A stretch of DNA of 64,000 nt from Candidatus Tisiphia endosymbiont of Dioctria linearis (lineage in GTDB: Bacteria; Pseudomonadota; Alphaproteobacteria; Rickettsiales; Rickettsiaceae). The DNA lies in contig NZ_OZ032156.1 of assembly GCF_964026545.1 (NCBI RefSeq), positions 620,001 through 684,000 of the forward strand, in the 5' to 3' direction. Position numbers and translations under genes: made by a program. The notes under the pieces were generated by a model. The model was given only the letters and a program-made list of their open reading frames with translations. It did not search any database and was not told the DNA's origin. Shown here piece by piece: positions 37,406-47,709 of this stretch; within the stretch, counting starts at the first letter, position 1; every line of letters starts with the position of its first letter.

Positions 37406-37786
37406 ATGGGTTATAGTTTAAAAGTACTGGATCATTACGAAAATCCGCGTAACGTTGGATCATTAGACAAAAATGATGCATATGTTGGGACAGGTCTTGT
37501 GGGAGCCCCTGCCTGCGGTGATGTAATGAAGCTACAAATTAAAGTTAGTGCAGAGGGAATTATTACAGATGCAAAATTTAAAACATTTGGTTGTGGTTCT
37601 GCTATTGCTTCAAGTTCTTTAGTAACGGAATGGGTTAAGGGTAAATCTCTTGACGAGGCTGGTAGTATAAAAAATACAGAGATAGCCAAGGAATTATCTT
37701 TGCCACCAGTAAAACTCCATTGTTCTTTATTGGCAGAAGATGCCATAAAAGCGGCAATACTTGATTATAAAACTAAAAACTCATAG
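37406..37786 (+). CDS. iscU: Fe-S cluster scaffold IscU
   Basis: Platform on which IscS sulfur and iron build [2Fe-2S] clusters, released by HscA/HscB. The three ligand cysteines are in LVGAPACGDVMKL, FKTFGCGSAIASSSLVTEW and LPPVKLHCSLLAEDAI; the HscA-recognition motif LPPVK is present. 126 residues. iscA follows 19 bases later. Confidence 0.98.
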   Translation: MGYSLKVLDHYENPRNVGSLDKNDAYVGTGLVGAPACGDVMKLQIKVSAEGIITDAKFKTFGCGSAIASSSLVTEWVKGKSLDEAGSIKNTEIAKELSLPPVKLHCSLLAEDAIKAAILDYKTKNS

Positions 37787-37805
37787 TAATTATTATGAAA
37801 AATTT

Positions 37806-38138
37806 ATGAAAAATGTTATGTCATTGACTGAGGCAGCAGCTCAACAAATAAAGAGATTGATAGACAGGCGTGATAAACCATCTTTTGGTATTAGGATTGG
37901 TGTGAAATCTGGTGGTTGTTCCGGTCTATCTTATTATGTAGAATATGCTGATATCAAAAATAAGTTTGATGAGGTGATAGAAGATAAAGGTGTACGAATA
38001 TTAATTGACCCAAAAGCTCTAATGTATCTTCTAGCAAGTGAAATGGATTATGTAGAAGGTAAGTTTAAATCTGGCTTTACTTTTAACAATCCAAATGAAA
38101 AAGGTAGTTGTGGATGTGGGAAATCGTTTAATGTTTAA
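37806..38138 (+). CDS. iscA: A-type Fe-S carrier IscA
   Basis: 110 residues from ATG 37806, the length of the rickettsial protein. The three cysteines are in VKSGGCSGLSYYVEY and GSCGCGKSFNV. Next gene starts one base after the stop. Confidence 0.95.
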   Translation: MKNVMSLTEAAAQQIKRLIDRRDKPSFGIRIGVKSGGCSGLSYYVEYADIKNKFDEVIEDKGVRILIDPKALMYLLASEMDYVEGKFKSGFTFNNPNEKGSCGCGKSFNV

Positions 38139-38139
38139 T

Positions 38140-39597
38140 ATGCAATTACTAGATTTTGTTAATAAAAAAAACTATATAGATGGAAATTGGCTAGATTGCC
38201 AAGAGCAGTTATCAGTTTATAATCCTGCCAATGATAAAGTGGTTGGGTCGATACCAAATTTACCTAATGATTTAATTATTAGTGCTATTGACAGTTCTGT
38301 TAGAGCTTTTAAAATTTGGTCACAAACTTCTTTTGAACAAAGAATAACTATATTAAGAAAATGGCATTCTTTAATATTAGAGAATATTGATCAACTAGCC
38401 TATATAATTACCTTAGAACAGGGGAAAATATTAGAAGATGCAAAGCGTGAGATATTATATGGGGCGTCTTTTATTGATTAGTTTGCTAGTAACATTCATA
38501 ACATTCAAGGTAAAATAAAGCCTGGAAAATCAATAAATCACAAGATTATCACCGAATTTGAGCCAGTTGGTACGGTTTGTTCAATTACTCCATGGAATTT
38601 TCCAAATGCTATGGTAACAAGAAAGGTTGCTCCGGCATTAGCTGCTGGTTGTAGCGTTATACTTAAACCGTCGGAATTCACGCCTTTTTCTGCATTGGTT
38701 TTGGCTAAATTGGCAAATGATGCTGGGATACCGGCTGGAGTACTAAATATTATCACCGGTGATGCCAATAATATTGGACAAATATTTTGTAATGATTTTA
38801 GAATTCGTAAATTATCATTTACTGGTTCTACGAGGGTAGGAAAGATATTATATCAGAATTCTAGTGCTACTATTAAGCGTTTATCTCTAGAACTTGGTGG
38901 TAATGCTCCATTTATTATATTAAGTGATGTTGATTTAGATAAGACTGCCAGTGAGCTTATATTAGGAAAGATAAGGAATAGTGGACAATCTTGCACTTCG
39001 CCCAACAGAATATTCATTGAAGAAGCAATTTATGATGAATTTTTACAAATTATTACTGCAAAATTTGCTAATCTTAAAGTAGGGGATGGTTTTGATTCTG
39101 AGTCAGTTATAGGGCCGTTGATTAATAAAGCAGCTATAGATAAGATTTTAAAATTGATTGAAGATGCTAAAAATAAAGGCGGAGAAATCTTATGCGGAGG
39201 TAAAGCTCATGGTAATTTTTTTGAGCCAACAATTATTAGTAATTGTCAGGATAATATGGAGATTTTTAGCACAGAGATATTTGGTCCCGTTCTTGCATGT
39301 TATAAATTTGGCAGTATACAAGAAGTTATAAATAGAGCTAATAATACGGAATATGGCTTGCAAGCTTATATATATTGCAATAATATAGCTATAGCTCAAA
39401 TAATGGCAACAAAACTTGATTTTGGTATGGTATCAATTAATGATTCGCTACCTGCTAATGCCAAGGCAGCATTTGCTGGGCGAAAAAATTCAGGGTTTGG
39501 AGTAGAAGGTTCAGATGAGGGAATATTTGAGTATTTAAATAGTAAATTTGTAAACTTGCATAATTATGCAGATTCAAGTCAATTAACTTTATTATGA
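38140..39597 (+). pseudogene. gabD: NAD(P)-dependent succinate-semialdehyde dehydrogenase, one nonsense codon
   Basis: A continuous frame of about 485 codons with a single TAG at 38479-38481, in a place where the family has a Trp (GASFID-W-FASNI; TGG to TAG). Everything else is aldehyde dehydrogenase: TPWNFPNAMVTRKVAPALAAG, the glutamate in LELGGNAPFI, the catalytic Cys in RNSGQSCTSPNRI, EIFGPVLACYKF and FGVEGSDEGIFEYLNSK. Without suppression it yields a 113-residue stub. It would oxidise succinic semialdehyde to succinate. The start is one base after the iscA stop. Confidence 0.9.
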
Positions 39598-39929
39598 GAA
39601 AGATTACCCTTGGTTTAATAGCTGAGTATATAGCTATTATTATTTACAAAATTAAATTTTATCAAATTCTCTATCATCGTAAAAGATATTATGTTGGCGA
39701 GATTGATATTATTGCCCTGCGTGGTAAACAACTTGTTTTTATAGAAGTAAAAGCAAGATGTTCTGACGTGGATGATAGAATATTATCAACTCATCAACAG
39801 ATGAGAATAAAAAGAGCTACCAGTATGTTTTTAAGCTCTAACCCTAAATACCAAAATTATCAGGTTAGATTTGATCTAATAATTATTAAACCTTACAGTA
39901 TGCCCATTATTATTGAGAATGCTTGGTAA
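39594..39929 (+). CDS. YraN family (UPF0102) endonuclease-like protein
   Basis: 111 residues. GEIDIIALRGKQLVFIEVKAR is the PD-(D/E)XK-like core of the YraN/UPF0102 family, whose function is unsettled. The ATG overlaps the gabD TGA by four bases, so its expression depends on the broken dehydrogenase transcript. The N-terminal GxxGE motif is eroded to LIAEYIAIIIYK. Confidence 0.85.
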   Translation: MRKITLGLIAEYIAIIIYKIKFYQILYHRKRYYVGEIDIIALRGKQLVFIEVKARCSDVDDRILSTHQQMRIKRATSMFLSSNPKYQNYQVRFDLIIIKPYSMPIIIENAW

Positions 39930-40236
39930 TAGTGTCCTATTATTAATCGGGTTAGCTATACAATAGACCTCCTGCATAAGGCTAATTAAAATGCTGCAAC
40001 TTGAGTAGGTACAAAATGGTAATTTGTTAATTGACCGGTAAGAATGCAGTACATTTCTTCAGGGTATGGTGAATGTACGTTACCACTACGAAGACCTGCT
40101 TCAATATGAACAATTCTTGTTTACAAGTCTATACTAACTCGATTAGCATTGTGCTGTCATTGAGAGAAGCCGTAAGCCGACAAAGCAATTCAAGAAAATA
40201 GTTAGAAATGAGTCAATCATTTATTTTGTGTAAGTT
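39930..40236. other. Intergenic region with decayed repeats
   Basis: Holds a half of the 25-bp palindrome (39943), a decayed type C RPE (from 39963 to about 40110), another palindrome half (40137) and a truncated MITE left end (gtcattgagagaagcc at 40157). No gene. Confidence 0.5.
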
Positions 40237-40425
40237 CTATTTTTTACACTCCAATAAATCATATTTAAAATCACCACAAAGTATTTCAAATTGATTCAAA
40301 GCTAATGACCAATCTTTTATGGGCATGATCCATTTTTTAGCTGCATTTTGCAGAGCTAAAAATATTATTTTCTGAATTGATTTATCATCTGGAAATACCC
40401 CCTTAATTTTCTGGTATTTCTTCTT
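40237..40425 (-). pseudogene. IS256-family transposase, C-terminal fragment
   Basis: [20 protein letters not shown], then [20 protein letters not shown], is the conserved C-terminal end of IS256 transposases (KG.FP...s..K.l.lal.n..kKW.mPi.nW). The rest is missing. It overlaps the last codons of the DUF2125 gene. It complements the core fragment at 6393-6551 but lies 34 kb away. Confidence 0.75.
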
Positions 40426-41500
40426 GCTGAACATCAGCCTTATCATTTTTTAAAGGTTCCTCAGTATCTACCTTACTATCTTCTAGTTTAAACTCAAGCA
40501 GATTAATTGAACCTATATGTATGCCATTATCAGAAAACTCAATATCAAATTTTACCTTTTCATAATTCGCTACTTCACTATCATCTGTCTTAACCACTTC
40601 AGATACAAAAGAATTAGCAACTTTCTCAATTATAGCCTTGATCATTTTTTTAGGTAATAGCAAATTATTAGGTATCAACTTATCGATGATATCATGATGA
40701 TTAGTTAATTCAAAAGATAATTTACCTTTTGGTAAATTATTCTCAAAAAATTGTAAGAACCCTATCAAAGCTATTTGGGAATTATCATCACAAGAGAAAA
40801 CTAATCGGTCAATATTTAAATTTTTGATATAATTGATATCTTTACCTTGATCAGTAGCAATATTTATTAGAGTGGCTAAATCAAGCTGAGCTGTTTTGAA
40901 ATTCAAAAAATTTTCCTCTGCAGCATATGACAAACGTAATTGTAAAGCTATATCTTCGCCATCCTCAGATTTTGCTTTATTGATTAAGAAAGTCAAGTCA
41001 CTAATATTAAAAATTTCCTTATCTTCCTGAATAATTGATAATAATTTATTGTTAACTTGCAAAAGCTTCACGATAGATTTTAGATTATCTCCACTAGACA
41101 ATCTATATATAGGTTTATTAAATTTAACTAGTGCGGCAATATCTTCCTTCGACTGAACACTATATTCAATTAACTTACCACCAAAATTTTCTTGTTGTTT
41201 TATTGTTTGTCCTAAAATCAAGTTAGCTTTTTTAAAACTAAAATCGAATAAAAATGTCATTTTTTCAGCAGATATTTCTTTGAAATCAACATGATCGATA
41301 AATTTTATTTTTGGCTCGACTAAACTAATCTGTAAACGAGAAGGAAAACCAGAAAATTTGATTTGGCTATAAGATATCTTAATATTGTCGGTCTCTGAGT
41401 TATGTATAGTACTTACCACATTACTTTTGATAGTATAAGCAATGGCAAACCATATTATGGTGTAAGTTAAACAAATAAAAAGTAAAATTTTACGTATCAC
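40403..41500 (-). CDS. DUF2125-like exported/anchored protein
   Basis: 365 residues with one N-terminal hydrophobic segment ([20 protein letters not shown]), a signal anchor placing the rest in the periplasm. The start resembles alphaproteobacterial DUF2125 proteins: a Tyr-rich membrane segment, then [15 protein letters not shown]. No enzymatic motif seen. The Asp/Glu-rich tail abuts the IS256 scrap and may be altered by it. It follows fdx by 14 bases. Confidence 0.65.
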   Translation of the reverse strand: MIRKILLFICLTYTIIWFAIAYTIKSNVVSTIHNSETDNIKISYSQIKFSGFPSRLQISLVEPKIKFIDHVDFKEISAEKMTFLFDFSFKKANLILGQTIKQQENFGGKLIEYSVQSKEDIAALVKFNKPIYRLSSGDNLKSIVKLLQVNNKLLSIIQEDKEIFNISDLTFLINKAKSEDGEDIALQLRLSYAAEENFLNFKTAQLDLATLINIATDQGKDINYIKNLNIDRLVFSCDDNSQIALIGFLQFFENNLPKGKLSFELTNHHDIIDKLIPNNLLLPKKMIKAIIEKVANSFVSEVVKTDDSEVANYEKVKFDIEFSDNGIHIGSINLLEFKLEDSKVDTEEPLKNDKADVQQEEIPEN

Positions 41501-41514
41501 TTTATTATACTCAA

Positions 41515-41847
41515 TTATAAATTAATATTACGGGTAGCAGATGGTAAGCGAACCCTTATACCATCAAGATCTTCAGTAACAATAATCTGACAACCAAGTC
41601 TTGAAGTATGAGTAAGACCAAATGCTAAGTCAAGCATATCTTCTTCTGCCTCGGAAGGATTTTTTAATTTGTGATAAAATTCCTCATCTAAAATAACATG
41701 GCAAGTGGCACATGCTAGAGAACCTTCGCATGCACCTTCAAGATCAATATCGTTTTGATGAGCAATTTCCAAAATAGACAATCCTATAGGGGCGTCCACT
41801 ATTTTCTCTGTCCCATCTTTATCTACAACAAAAATTACTTTAGGCAT
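41515..41847 (-). CDS. fdx: [2Fe-2S] ferredoxin of the Isc system
   Basis: Adrenodoxin-type ferredoxin, 110 residues, delivering electrons for Fe-S assembly. Cluster ligands: [16 protein letters not shown] and, near the C-terminus, [16 protein letters not shown]. Part of hscB-hscA-fdx. Confidence 0.97.
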   Translation of the reverse strand: MPKVIFVVDKDGTEKIVDAPIGLSILEIAHQNDIDLEGACEGSLACATCHVILDEEFYHKLKNPSEAEEDMLDLAFGLTHTSRLGCQIIVTEDLDGIRVRLPSATRNINL

Positions 41848-41873
41848 TAGTTATCATCCATCTTCAATTTACT

Positions 41874-43850
41874 TTAGTTTATTTCATTAATATGCTTACC
41901 TTTAAGTAAGCCTTCCACCGTGCTATTTAATCTTTCGGCAAGAAAATGCTCTGTTATACTCTCAAAATTTTTGCTACATTCTATAATGTAATCACGATCA
42001 TTTGAGTCTATTGCTTCTTTTAGAGTTTTAATTGCCATATCAATTTTTTCCATTTCATTTTTTGCAAGAAGATTTGGCATCTCCCTAATAGCATTTTCTA
42101 TATTATAAAGCAAAGATTTTGTGTTAATAATTGTTTCTTGTAACAATTTCTTATTATGATCACTAGCCGCATTTTGATAAGCATTTTCTAAAATCTCGGT
42201 AATCTCACTTTCATTTAAACCATAACTTGGTTTTATTTCAATGTTATGCGATATATTACTATTTTTTTCTAGAGCTGACACTGACAAAATGCCATCTGCA
42301 TCAATAGAAAATGTTACTTCTATCCTAACTCCCCCTGCTTTCATTAGTGGCAATTTTAGTTCAAATTTTGCAAGTGACCGACAATCCTCTACCATTTCTC
42401 TCTCCCCCTGTACCACATGTAGCTTCATAGAAGTTTGGTTATCCACATAATTGGTAAACTCCTTAGTAACCGATATCGGTATAGGGCTATTACGCAGAAT
42501 AATTTTTTCAGTAATTCCTCCATTTAGTTCAATACCAAGTGACAAAGGCACTACATCGATTAATAAGGAATTAATATTTGCAGAAGTTAGGTTCTCTGCT
42601 TGCAGAGCCGCACCCCATACTACCGCCTTATCTGGGTTAATATCTGAAAAAATAATAGTATTAAATGTTTGTCTTAAACTCTTACTAATTAACGGTATAC
42701 GAGTTGAACCACCAACCAGGATAATACCTGAAATATCAGGGTTCTTTGCCTGTTCTAGCGTATCTTTAGTAATAGCTATGGTACGTTCTACTAATGGTGC
42801 TATTAACCTCTCAAAATTTTCTATATCTAACTCCCACATCTTTTCTTCATATATATAGCTAACCCGATTAGCATTTATCCGTAACAAACTGGTATCATTG
42901 CGAGGAGTAGTAGAGTGAAGCAATCCATTTTTGGTTACTTTTATGGATTGCTTCGTCGCTACTAAAGTAGCTCCTCGCAATGACGTTTGTAAATTGGGAG
43001 CAATACTAGTCGGATTATCTATAATACTACATTTATTTTGTACACTAAGTGTTTCTTTAACTTTTTTTGCTAATTTTATTAATTCGTTAGATGCTACTAA
43101 TTTATATTTATCACAAAAATACTTCATCACTAAGTGATCAATATCATCACCACCTAAAATATTATCTCCGCCAGTGGCAATAACCTGAAGTACGCCGGTT
43201 TGCATATTGAGAATTGATACATCAAAAGTTCCTCCCCCTAAATCATATACTAAATAACACCCTCTGCTTTCTTTATTTAAACCATACGCATAGGCTGCTG
43301 CTGTTGGTTCTGCAATTAACCGTAATACCTCAAATCCAGCAATTTTTGCTGCCAGCATTACTTCTCCTCTAGCAGCATCGTTAAAATGTGCCGGTACAGT
43401 TATTACCGCTTTTTTGACTTCTGAGTTTAATCTTTCAGTAGCTTGTTGCCTTAAATAGAGAAAGATTTGGGCGGCAATTTCCGGAACAGTCATCAATTTT
43501 CCAGCAAATTGCAGCCGTAATATTTCACTATTTAGATCAATATAATCTTTTACTAAAGAAAAAAGTGCCGGGTTATTTTGTATATCGGATAGTTTCTTAC
43601 CGAAGAGCCTTTTTATAGAGCAAAGATTATCGATTATATCATGATTACCCACAATAAAGCTTTCACCATGGAAGGCTATCACTGATGGGATAAGTTCTAA
43701 ATCTTGATCATTTGTGATAATTTGTACCACTTGTTGATTTGACAAAGCAATTAATGAGTTTGTTGTACCGAAATCAATGCCAACGGCTATGTTCTTATCA
43801 TTTTCTTTATGCTGGGAAGAGCCAGCCTCACTAATTTCTATTATTTGCAT
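41874..43850 (-). CDS. hscA: Hsp70-type chaperone HscA with an in-frame repeat insertion
   Basis: Specialised Hsp70 that helps IscU release its cluster. The ATPase domain shows GIDFGTTNSLIALS, VPAHFNDAARGEVMLAA and LVYDLGGGTFDVSILN. The substrate domain follows after SLLIDVVPLSLGIELNGG. The protein is 658 residues, about 60 longer than rickettsial HscA. The excess lies between KVKETLSVQNK and MWELDIENFERLI and is translated from two repeats at 42853-42984 (TSLRGATLVATKQSI and LLHSTTPRNDTSLL are their products). That is a surface region of lobe II in Hsp70. The reading frame is intact. hscB overlaps its start by ten bases. Confidence 0.93.
   Translation of the reverse strand: MQIIEISEAGSSQHKENDKNIAVGIDFGTTNSLIALSNQQVVQIITNDQDLELIPSVIAFHGESFIVGNHDIIDNLCSIKRLFGKKLSDIQNNPALFSLVKDYIDLNSEILRLQFAGKLMTVPEIAAQIFLYLRQQATERLNSEVKKAVITVPAHFNDAARGEVMLAAKIAGFEVLRLIAEPTAAAYAYGLNKESRGCYLVYDLGGGTFDVSILNMQTGVLQVIATGGDNILGGDDIDHLVMKYFCDKYKLVASNELIKLAKKVKETLSVQNKCSIIDNPTSIAPNLQTSLRGATLVATKQSIKVTKNGLLHSTTPRNDTSLLRINANRVSYIYEEKMWELDIENFERLIAPLVERTIAITKDTLEQAKNPDISGIILVGGSTRIPLISKSLRQTFNTIIFSDINPDKAVVWGAALQAENLTSANINSLLIDVVPLSLGIELNGGITEKIILRNSPIPISVTKEFTNYVDNQTSMKLHVVQGEREMVEDCRSLAKFELKLPLMKAGGVRIEVTFSIDADGILSVSALEKNSNISHNIEIKPSYGLNESEITEILENAYQNAASDHNKKLLQETIINTKSLLYNIENAIREMPNLLAKNEMEKIDMAIKTLKEAIDSNDRDYIIECSKNFESITEHFLAERLNSTVEGLLKGKHINEIN
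42853..42984. repeat. 25-bp palindrome plus MITE-like repeat inside hscA
   Basis: atatagctaacccgattagcat (42853-42874, as two runs atatagctaa and cccgattagcat), then tcattgcgaggag (42895) to ctcctcgcaatgac (ends 42984), the same pair of repeats as at 31215-31336. In frame on the minus strand. Confidence 0.92.
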
Positions 43851-44341
43851 GACTTGATTTTTAGCTGAATATTATTAATTAAGTTTTTAAGATATTTAAA
43901 TCTTATAGTACTATCAACGGCATCTTGCATATTTTGATTTTGGAATGCAGTAGTTAGAGATTTAGTAAGTTGTTGCTTTTCAAGAATCTTGTTATTTAGC
44001 ATAGATTGTAACTTAGTTAATTCTTGAGTAGTTTCAACAAACTCTAATTCATTCCACACAACATTTAATTGTTCCTTTGAAATACCTTGCCTAACCGTTA
44101 TGTCATCCAAAACTATATTGTTTAACAAGAGAAGATACTCAGCTCGTGCTAAATCGTCTTTAAGCATTGCATAAGCCTTATTTATGTCAATAGAGATAGC
44201 TAAATTTTTTTGCTTTTCACTGTTAGAATTAATTCTATCTGGGTGATATTTTAATTGCATAGAAAAATATTGACGATCCAGATTAGACAAGTCAATATCA
44301 TATTTTTTTTCTATGCCTAATAACTCAAAATAATTGTTCAT
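43841..44341 (-). CDS. hscB: Co-chaperone HscB (J protein)
   Basis: Brings IscU to HscA. The J domain is MNNYFELLGIEKKYDIDLSN, then YHPDRINS with the HPD motif; the C-terminal helical part binds IscU. I start at ATG 44341 to give 166 residues, the usual rickettsial length; ten further codons upstream are open. Confidence 0.93.
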   Translation of the reverse strand: MNNYFELLGIEKKYDIDLSNLDRQYFSMQLKYHPDRINSNSEKQKNLAISIDINKAYAMLKDDLARAEYLLLLNNIVLDDITVRQGISKEQLNVVWNELEFVETTQELTKLQSMLNNKILEKQQLTKSLTTAFQNQNMQDAVDSTIRFKYLKNLINNIQLKIKSCK

Positions 44342-44412
44342 AATCATTATTAGTGGGTTAATAATTGTCAAACCACGTGACTAATTGGCTTATACAGGAA
44401 GCTTATTATATA

Positions 44413-44576
44413 CTAGGAGGTTGTCGGAAACAACTAAAGTAATTCTATATCCGGCTCTTTTTAGCTGCAAATAAACATGATTTTCTTGAAATAGATACAC
44501 TCCTTCAAAAATCATATTTATTCTCGCAGGAAAATAGCTCAAAATATAATTAATTAGTTATCGTAGGCAACCTCCT
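44413..44576. repeat. Palindromic element type E
   Basis: Inverted ends ctaggaggttgtc (44413) and ggcaacctcctag (44564-44576). The right end also appears at about 30497 (gttatcacaggcaacctcc). Confidence 0.65.
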
Positions 44577-44602
44577 AGCCCCAAATTTTCCTGAATTGAC
44601 TA
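44575..44602. repeat. RPE type A fragment (one end)
   Basis: agccccaaattttcc-tgaattgactat is one terminus of the type A element, joined to the type E element. The phosphatase gene at 44600 takes its TAG from it. Confidence 0.75.
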
Positions 44603-45124
44603 TATCTCTAACTCATTAATAGAACAATGTAGTATCTGATAAGTATCTACCCATGTTTTTATTACCTGCTCATGAGTTACTATTATTACATACTTATAGT
44701 TTAGATATCTTGTTAAAACACCTTCTGTTCTATCTTTTATAGAACTTTTTGATTCCCACGTTTTAAGAATACCTTCTGGGTATATACCATCATTTCTTTT
44801 ATAATCATCTATTGCACTTTTTAGCTGTAGTTGATTGCTAATTTCTAACTTTAAGTCTGGTTGCCATTCTCTTAAGTCAAATTCTACAGTAATGTCTAAA
44901 TTAATGTTTTTTGAAAGAATTGCTGCGGTTTGCAACGCCCTAGTATATGGAGAAGATAGAATTAGTTCTGCATTTTCTAATCTCAAACTTTTAGATAGCT
45001 CATTGGCTTGTCTAATCCCATTTGACGTTAAACATGGCAAGTCCCTATATTCACCTTTTAATTGATGTTTTTCATTTAAAGACCAATCTGTTTCACCATG
45101 TCGTATTAAAAAGAATATTGTCAC
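44600..45124 (-). CDS. Histidine phosphatase family protein (phosphoglycerate-mutase-like)
   Basis: 174 residues. The catalytic motif FLIRHGETDWSLN, LILSSPYTRALQTA, and the later VTHEQVIKTW with the second His define the superfamily. The substrate is unknown; PhoE/CobC-type or SixA-type functions are alternatives. The C-terminus ends two codons into a repeat fragment (LEI-stop), so the native tail was cut. Follows holB by about 20 bases. Confidence 0.85.
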   Translation of the reverse strand: MTIFFLIRHGETDWSLNEKHQLKGEYRDLPCLTSNGIRQANELSKSLRLENAELILSSPYTRALQTAAILSKNINLDITVEFDLREWQPDLKLEISNQLQLKSAIDDYKRNDGIYPEGILKTWESKSSIKDRTEGVLTRYLNYKYVIIVTHEQVIKTWVDTYQILHCSINELEI

Positions 45125-45144
45125 AAAAATAACTAAGGATATAT

Positions 45145-45945
45145 TTAAGTTAGTTCTTCTATTAATGCTATAGTACTAGCCCTTAGGTCTAGATCATAAT
45201 CTATAGTATTATTTATTATTCGCTTAATATTGGCAAATTTTGTTACCAAACAATCAGGTGAATTAGAGGATAATTGATTAAATATTTTATTCTCTAATTC
45301 ATTGGATTCAATATTAATATTAAGAGATTTTTTAGTAATTCTATTCACTAGATATATCATGCTATAAGCAAAATCTCCCCATAATTCTTTGTTTTTACTG
45401 GTAAACTCTGCTATAATATTTAGCCTCACTTTAGGGTCTGAACAATTGGCAATATATGTAATAAATTTAACATATATCTCACTTCCCACTAAGCGATTTT
45501 GTGATTTTATATTAATTTTAGCACATCTAGATCTTATAGTGCTGATTATGCCAGCAGCTCTTGAGGTAATTAAGAAAATAAAACTATCTTTTGGAGTATC
45601 TTCTAAAAGTTTAAGACAGGAATTTGCTGCATTAAGATTCATTAGATCGGCTTGATAGATAACAGCTACTCTATATTTAGATATTGACGATGTTTTATAA
45701 AAAAATTGCTGTAAATCCCTAATTTGGTCAACAGATATGTCTTTGACATTAGCAGCACCAGAATTATCCCTTGCTACTAACCGATAATCTGGATGATTTT
45801 TTAATTGAATTTTATCTGCAAACAAACTGCTTTCTATAAATATTAGTAAATTTTCTAAAGCTTTTGCCGTATCATCAACGTCAATCAACCAACTATTATA
45901 AAGCCGACCTTGTTTAAATCTATCCCCAAGATATTCTTTGATCAT
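45145..45945 (-). CDS. holB: DNA polymerase III delta' subunit
   Basis: Clamp-loader subunit. 266 residues from ATG 45945 (a TTG seven codons upstream is also open; the ATG has a nearby gga). SVDQIRDLQQFFYKTSSISK, VAVIYQADLMNLNAANSCLKLLEDTP and IISTIRSRCAKI (the SRC motif) are typical. The N-terminal P-loop is degenerate, usual for delta'. Likely co-transcribed with the phosphatase. Confidence 0.88.
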   Translation of the reverse strand: MIKEYLGDRFKQGRLYNSWLIDVDDTAKALENLLIFIESSLFADKIQLKNHPDYRLVARDNSGAANVKDISVDQIRDLQQFFYKTSSISKYRVAVIYQADLMNLNAANSCLKLLEDTPKDSFIFLITSRAAGIISTIRSRCAKINIKSQNRLVGSEIYVKFITYIANCSDPKVRLNIIAEFTSKNKELWGDFAYSMIYLVNRITKKSLNINIESNELENKIFNQLSSNSPDCLVTKFANIKRIINNTIDYDLDLRASTIALIEELT

Positions 45946-45999
45946 TCTATTTATTCCACTTGTCAATTGCTTATCTTTTAGCTACCCAAAGTAGGGATT

Positions 46000-46071
46000 A
46001 TAGTTAGTTCAGGAGAATTTGGTGCTAGGAGCGACGAGTAACGACGTCACCAATTTCTCATCATTGACTAT
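46000..46071. repeat. RPE type A, internally deleted copy
   Basis: 72 bp with both ends (atagttagttcaggag, tcattgactat) but lacking about 33 bp of the centre. A half of the 25-bp palindrome follows at 46091. Confidence 0.85.
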
Positions 46072-46247
46072 AGATGCCAATTTACCATGGTTAAATGCTA
46101 GTCGGGTTAGCTATATAATATTTTTTACAATATTTCTCCAATAACACTTAGTGTACGCTATAATTGTTGTATAGTCAAATATCATTAGAGCTTGACCTTT
46201 AGTTAAAAACTGATTATGCAAGAGATAAACAATTAATTATTATATAC

Positions 46248-47696
46248 ATGTTTCTATTAGAGTTAAAAAAAATAAATGGGACTCTTGACACTATGCATTT
46301 TATCGGCATTGGGGGAATTGGTATGAGTGGCATTGCCGAAATACTACATAATCTCGGATATAAAGTGCAAGGTTCTGACATAGCCGAAAATTATAATACT
46401 AAAAGACTAGAGAATAATGGTATTAAGGTTTTCCTTGGTCATCAAGCTCAGAATATTACTGATGTTTCATATGTAGTGGTCTCGTCGGCTATTAATAAAG
46501 ATAATCCTGAAATTCAGGAAGCTATACGTAAAAAAATACCAATAATTAGGCGAGCTGAAATGCTAGCTGAATTAATGAGGCTAAAATGTTCCATAGCAAT
46601 TTCTGGTTCGCATGGCAAAACTACGACTACATCACTCGTTGCCTGTTTATTTGAAGCGGCTGGGCTTTGCCCAACGTTAATTAATGGTGGTATTATTAAT
46701 AATATATCCACCAATGCATATCTTGGGTCTGGGAATTATCTAATAGCTGAAGCTGATGAATCTGATGCAACTTTCATTCACATACCATCAACAATCGCAG
46801 TAATAACTAATATCGATCCAGAACATCTAGATTTTTATCAGGATTTTGATAGTTTAATTAAAGCTTTTAAGAGTTTTGTAGCTAATTTACCATTTTATGG
46901 TTTTGCCGTGGCTTGTATTGATCATCAAATTGTTAGAAAACTAGTAAATGACATATTTGAGCGTAGAATCATAACTTATGGAATAGACTCAAATGATGCC
47001 AACATACAAGCCTTTAATTTAAACTCTGATATTGAATCATCAACTTTTGATGTGCGAATTAGTCTACCTAACGTAAATGGGGTAACAACTATCGAGCACA
47101 TCACCTTACCTACTCCGGGAAGGCATAATATCCTTAATGCTCTTGCGGCTATCGCGATAGCCGTAGAGCTTGATTTTGGTATTAAAATTATTAAAAATGG
47201 ATTTAATAGCTTTAAAGGGATAAAACGCAGATTCACTAAAGTAGCCGAATATAATAACGCTACGATAATTGATGATTATGCACACCATCCGGAAGAAGTA
47301 AAAGCTACACTTGCTACGGCAAGAAATATTGCTAATAAGCAAAATAGTAAAGTTATAGCAATCTTCCAACCACATAGATACTCAAGGGTTAAATATTTGT
47401 TTGATGATTTTATAACTTGCTTTTTTGATGCTGATCAGCTGTATATCACAGATATATATGCTGCCGGTGAACAGCCAATAGATGGTATAACGGGAAGAAA
47501 TTTAGTAGACAAAATCAAGGATACTAAATCTCATTCGATGGTATCATTTATCGAGAATCACCAGGATATAGCTGGTCTTATTGCCAAGGAAGCTATGCCA
47601 AATGATATAATAATTATGATGGGTGCTGGGAGTATTTCTGCTTGGGCAAATAATTTGCATCAGCAATTTTCTAGCCTCAACAAATCTGTAAAGTAG
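46248..47696 (+). CDS. murC: UDP-N-acetylmuramate-L-alanine ligase MurC
   Basis: Adds L-Ala to UDP-MurNAc. [18 protein letters not shown] (N-domain Rossmann), the ATP motif [29 protein letters not shown] and [14 protein letters not shown] are all present. 482 residues. First gene of murC-murB-ddl-ftsQ-ftsA. Confidence 0.98.
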   Translation: MFLLELKKINGTLDTMHFIGIGGIGMSGIAEILHNLGYKVQGSDIAENYNTKRLENNGIKVFLGHQAQNITDVSYVVVSSAINKDNPEIQEAIRKKIPIIRRAEMLAELMRLKCSIAISGSHGKTTTTSLVACLFEAAGLCPTLINGGIINNISTNAYLGSGNYLIAEADESDATFIHIPSTIAVITNIDPEHLDFYQDFDSLIKAFKSFVANLPFYGFAVACIDHQIVRKLVNDIFERRIITYGIDSNDANIQAFNLNSDIESSTFDVRISLPNVNGVTTIEHITLPTPGRHNILNALAAIAIAVELDFGIKIIKNGFNSFKGIKRRFTKVAEYNNATIIDDYAHHPEEVKATLATARNIANKQNSKVIAIFQPHRYSRVKYLFDDFITCFFDADQLYITDIYAAGEQPIDGITGRNLVDKIKDTKSHSMVSFIENHQDIAGLIAKEAMPNDIIIMMGAGSISAWANNLHQQFSSLNKSVK

Positions 47697-47709
47697 ATAT
47701 TTTATAATT

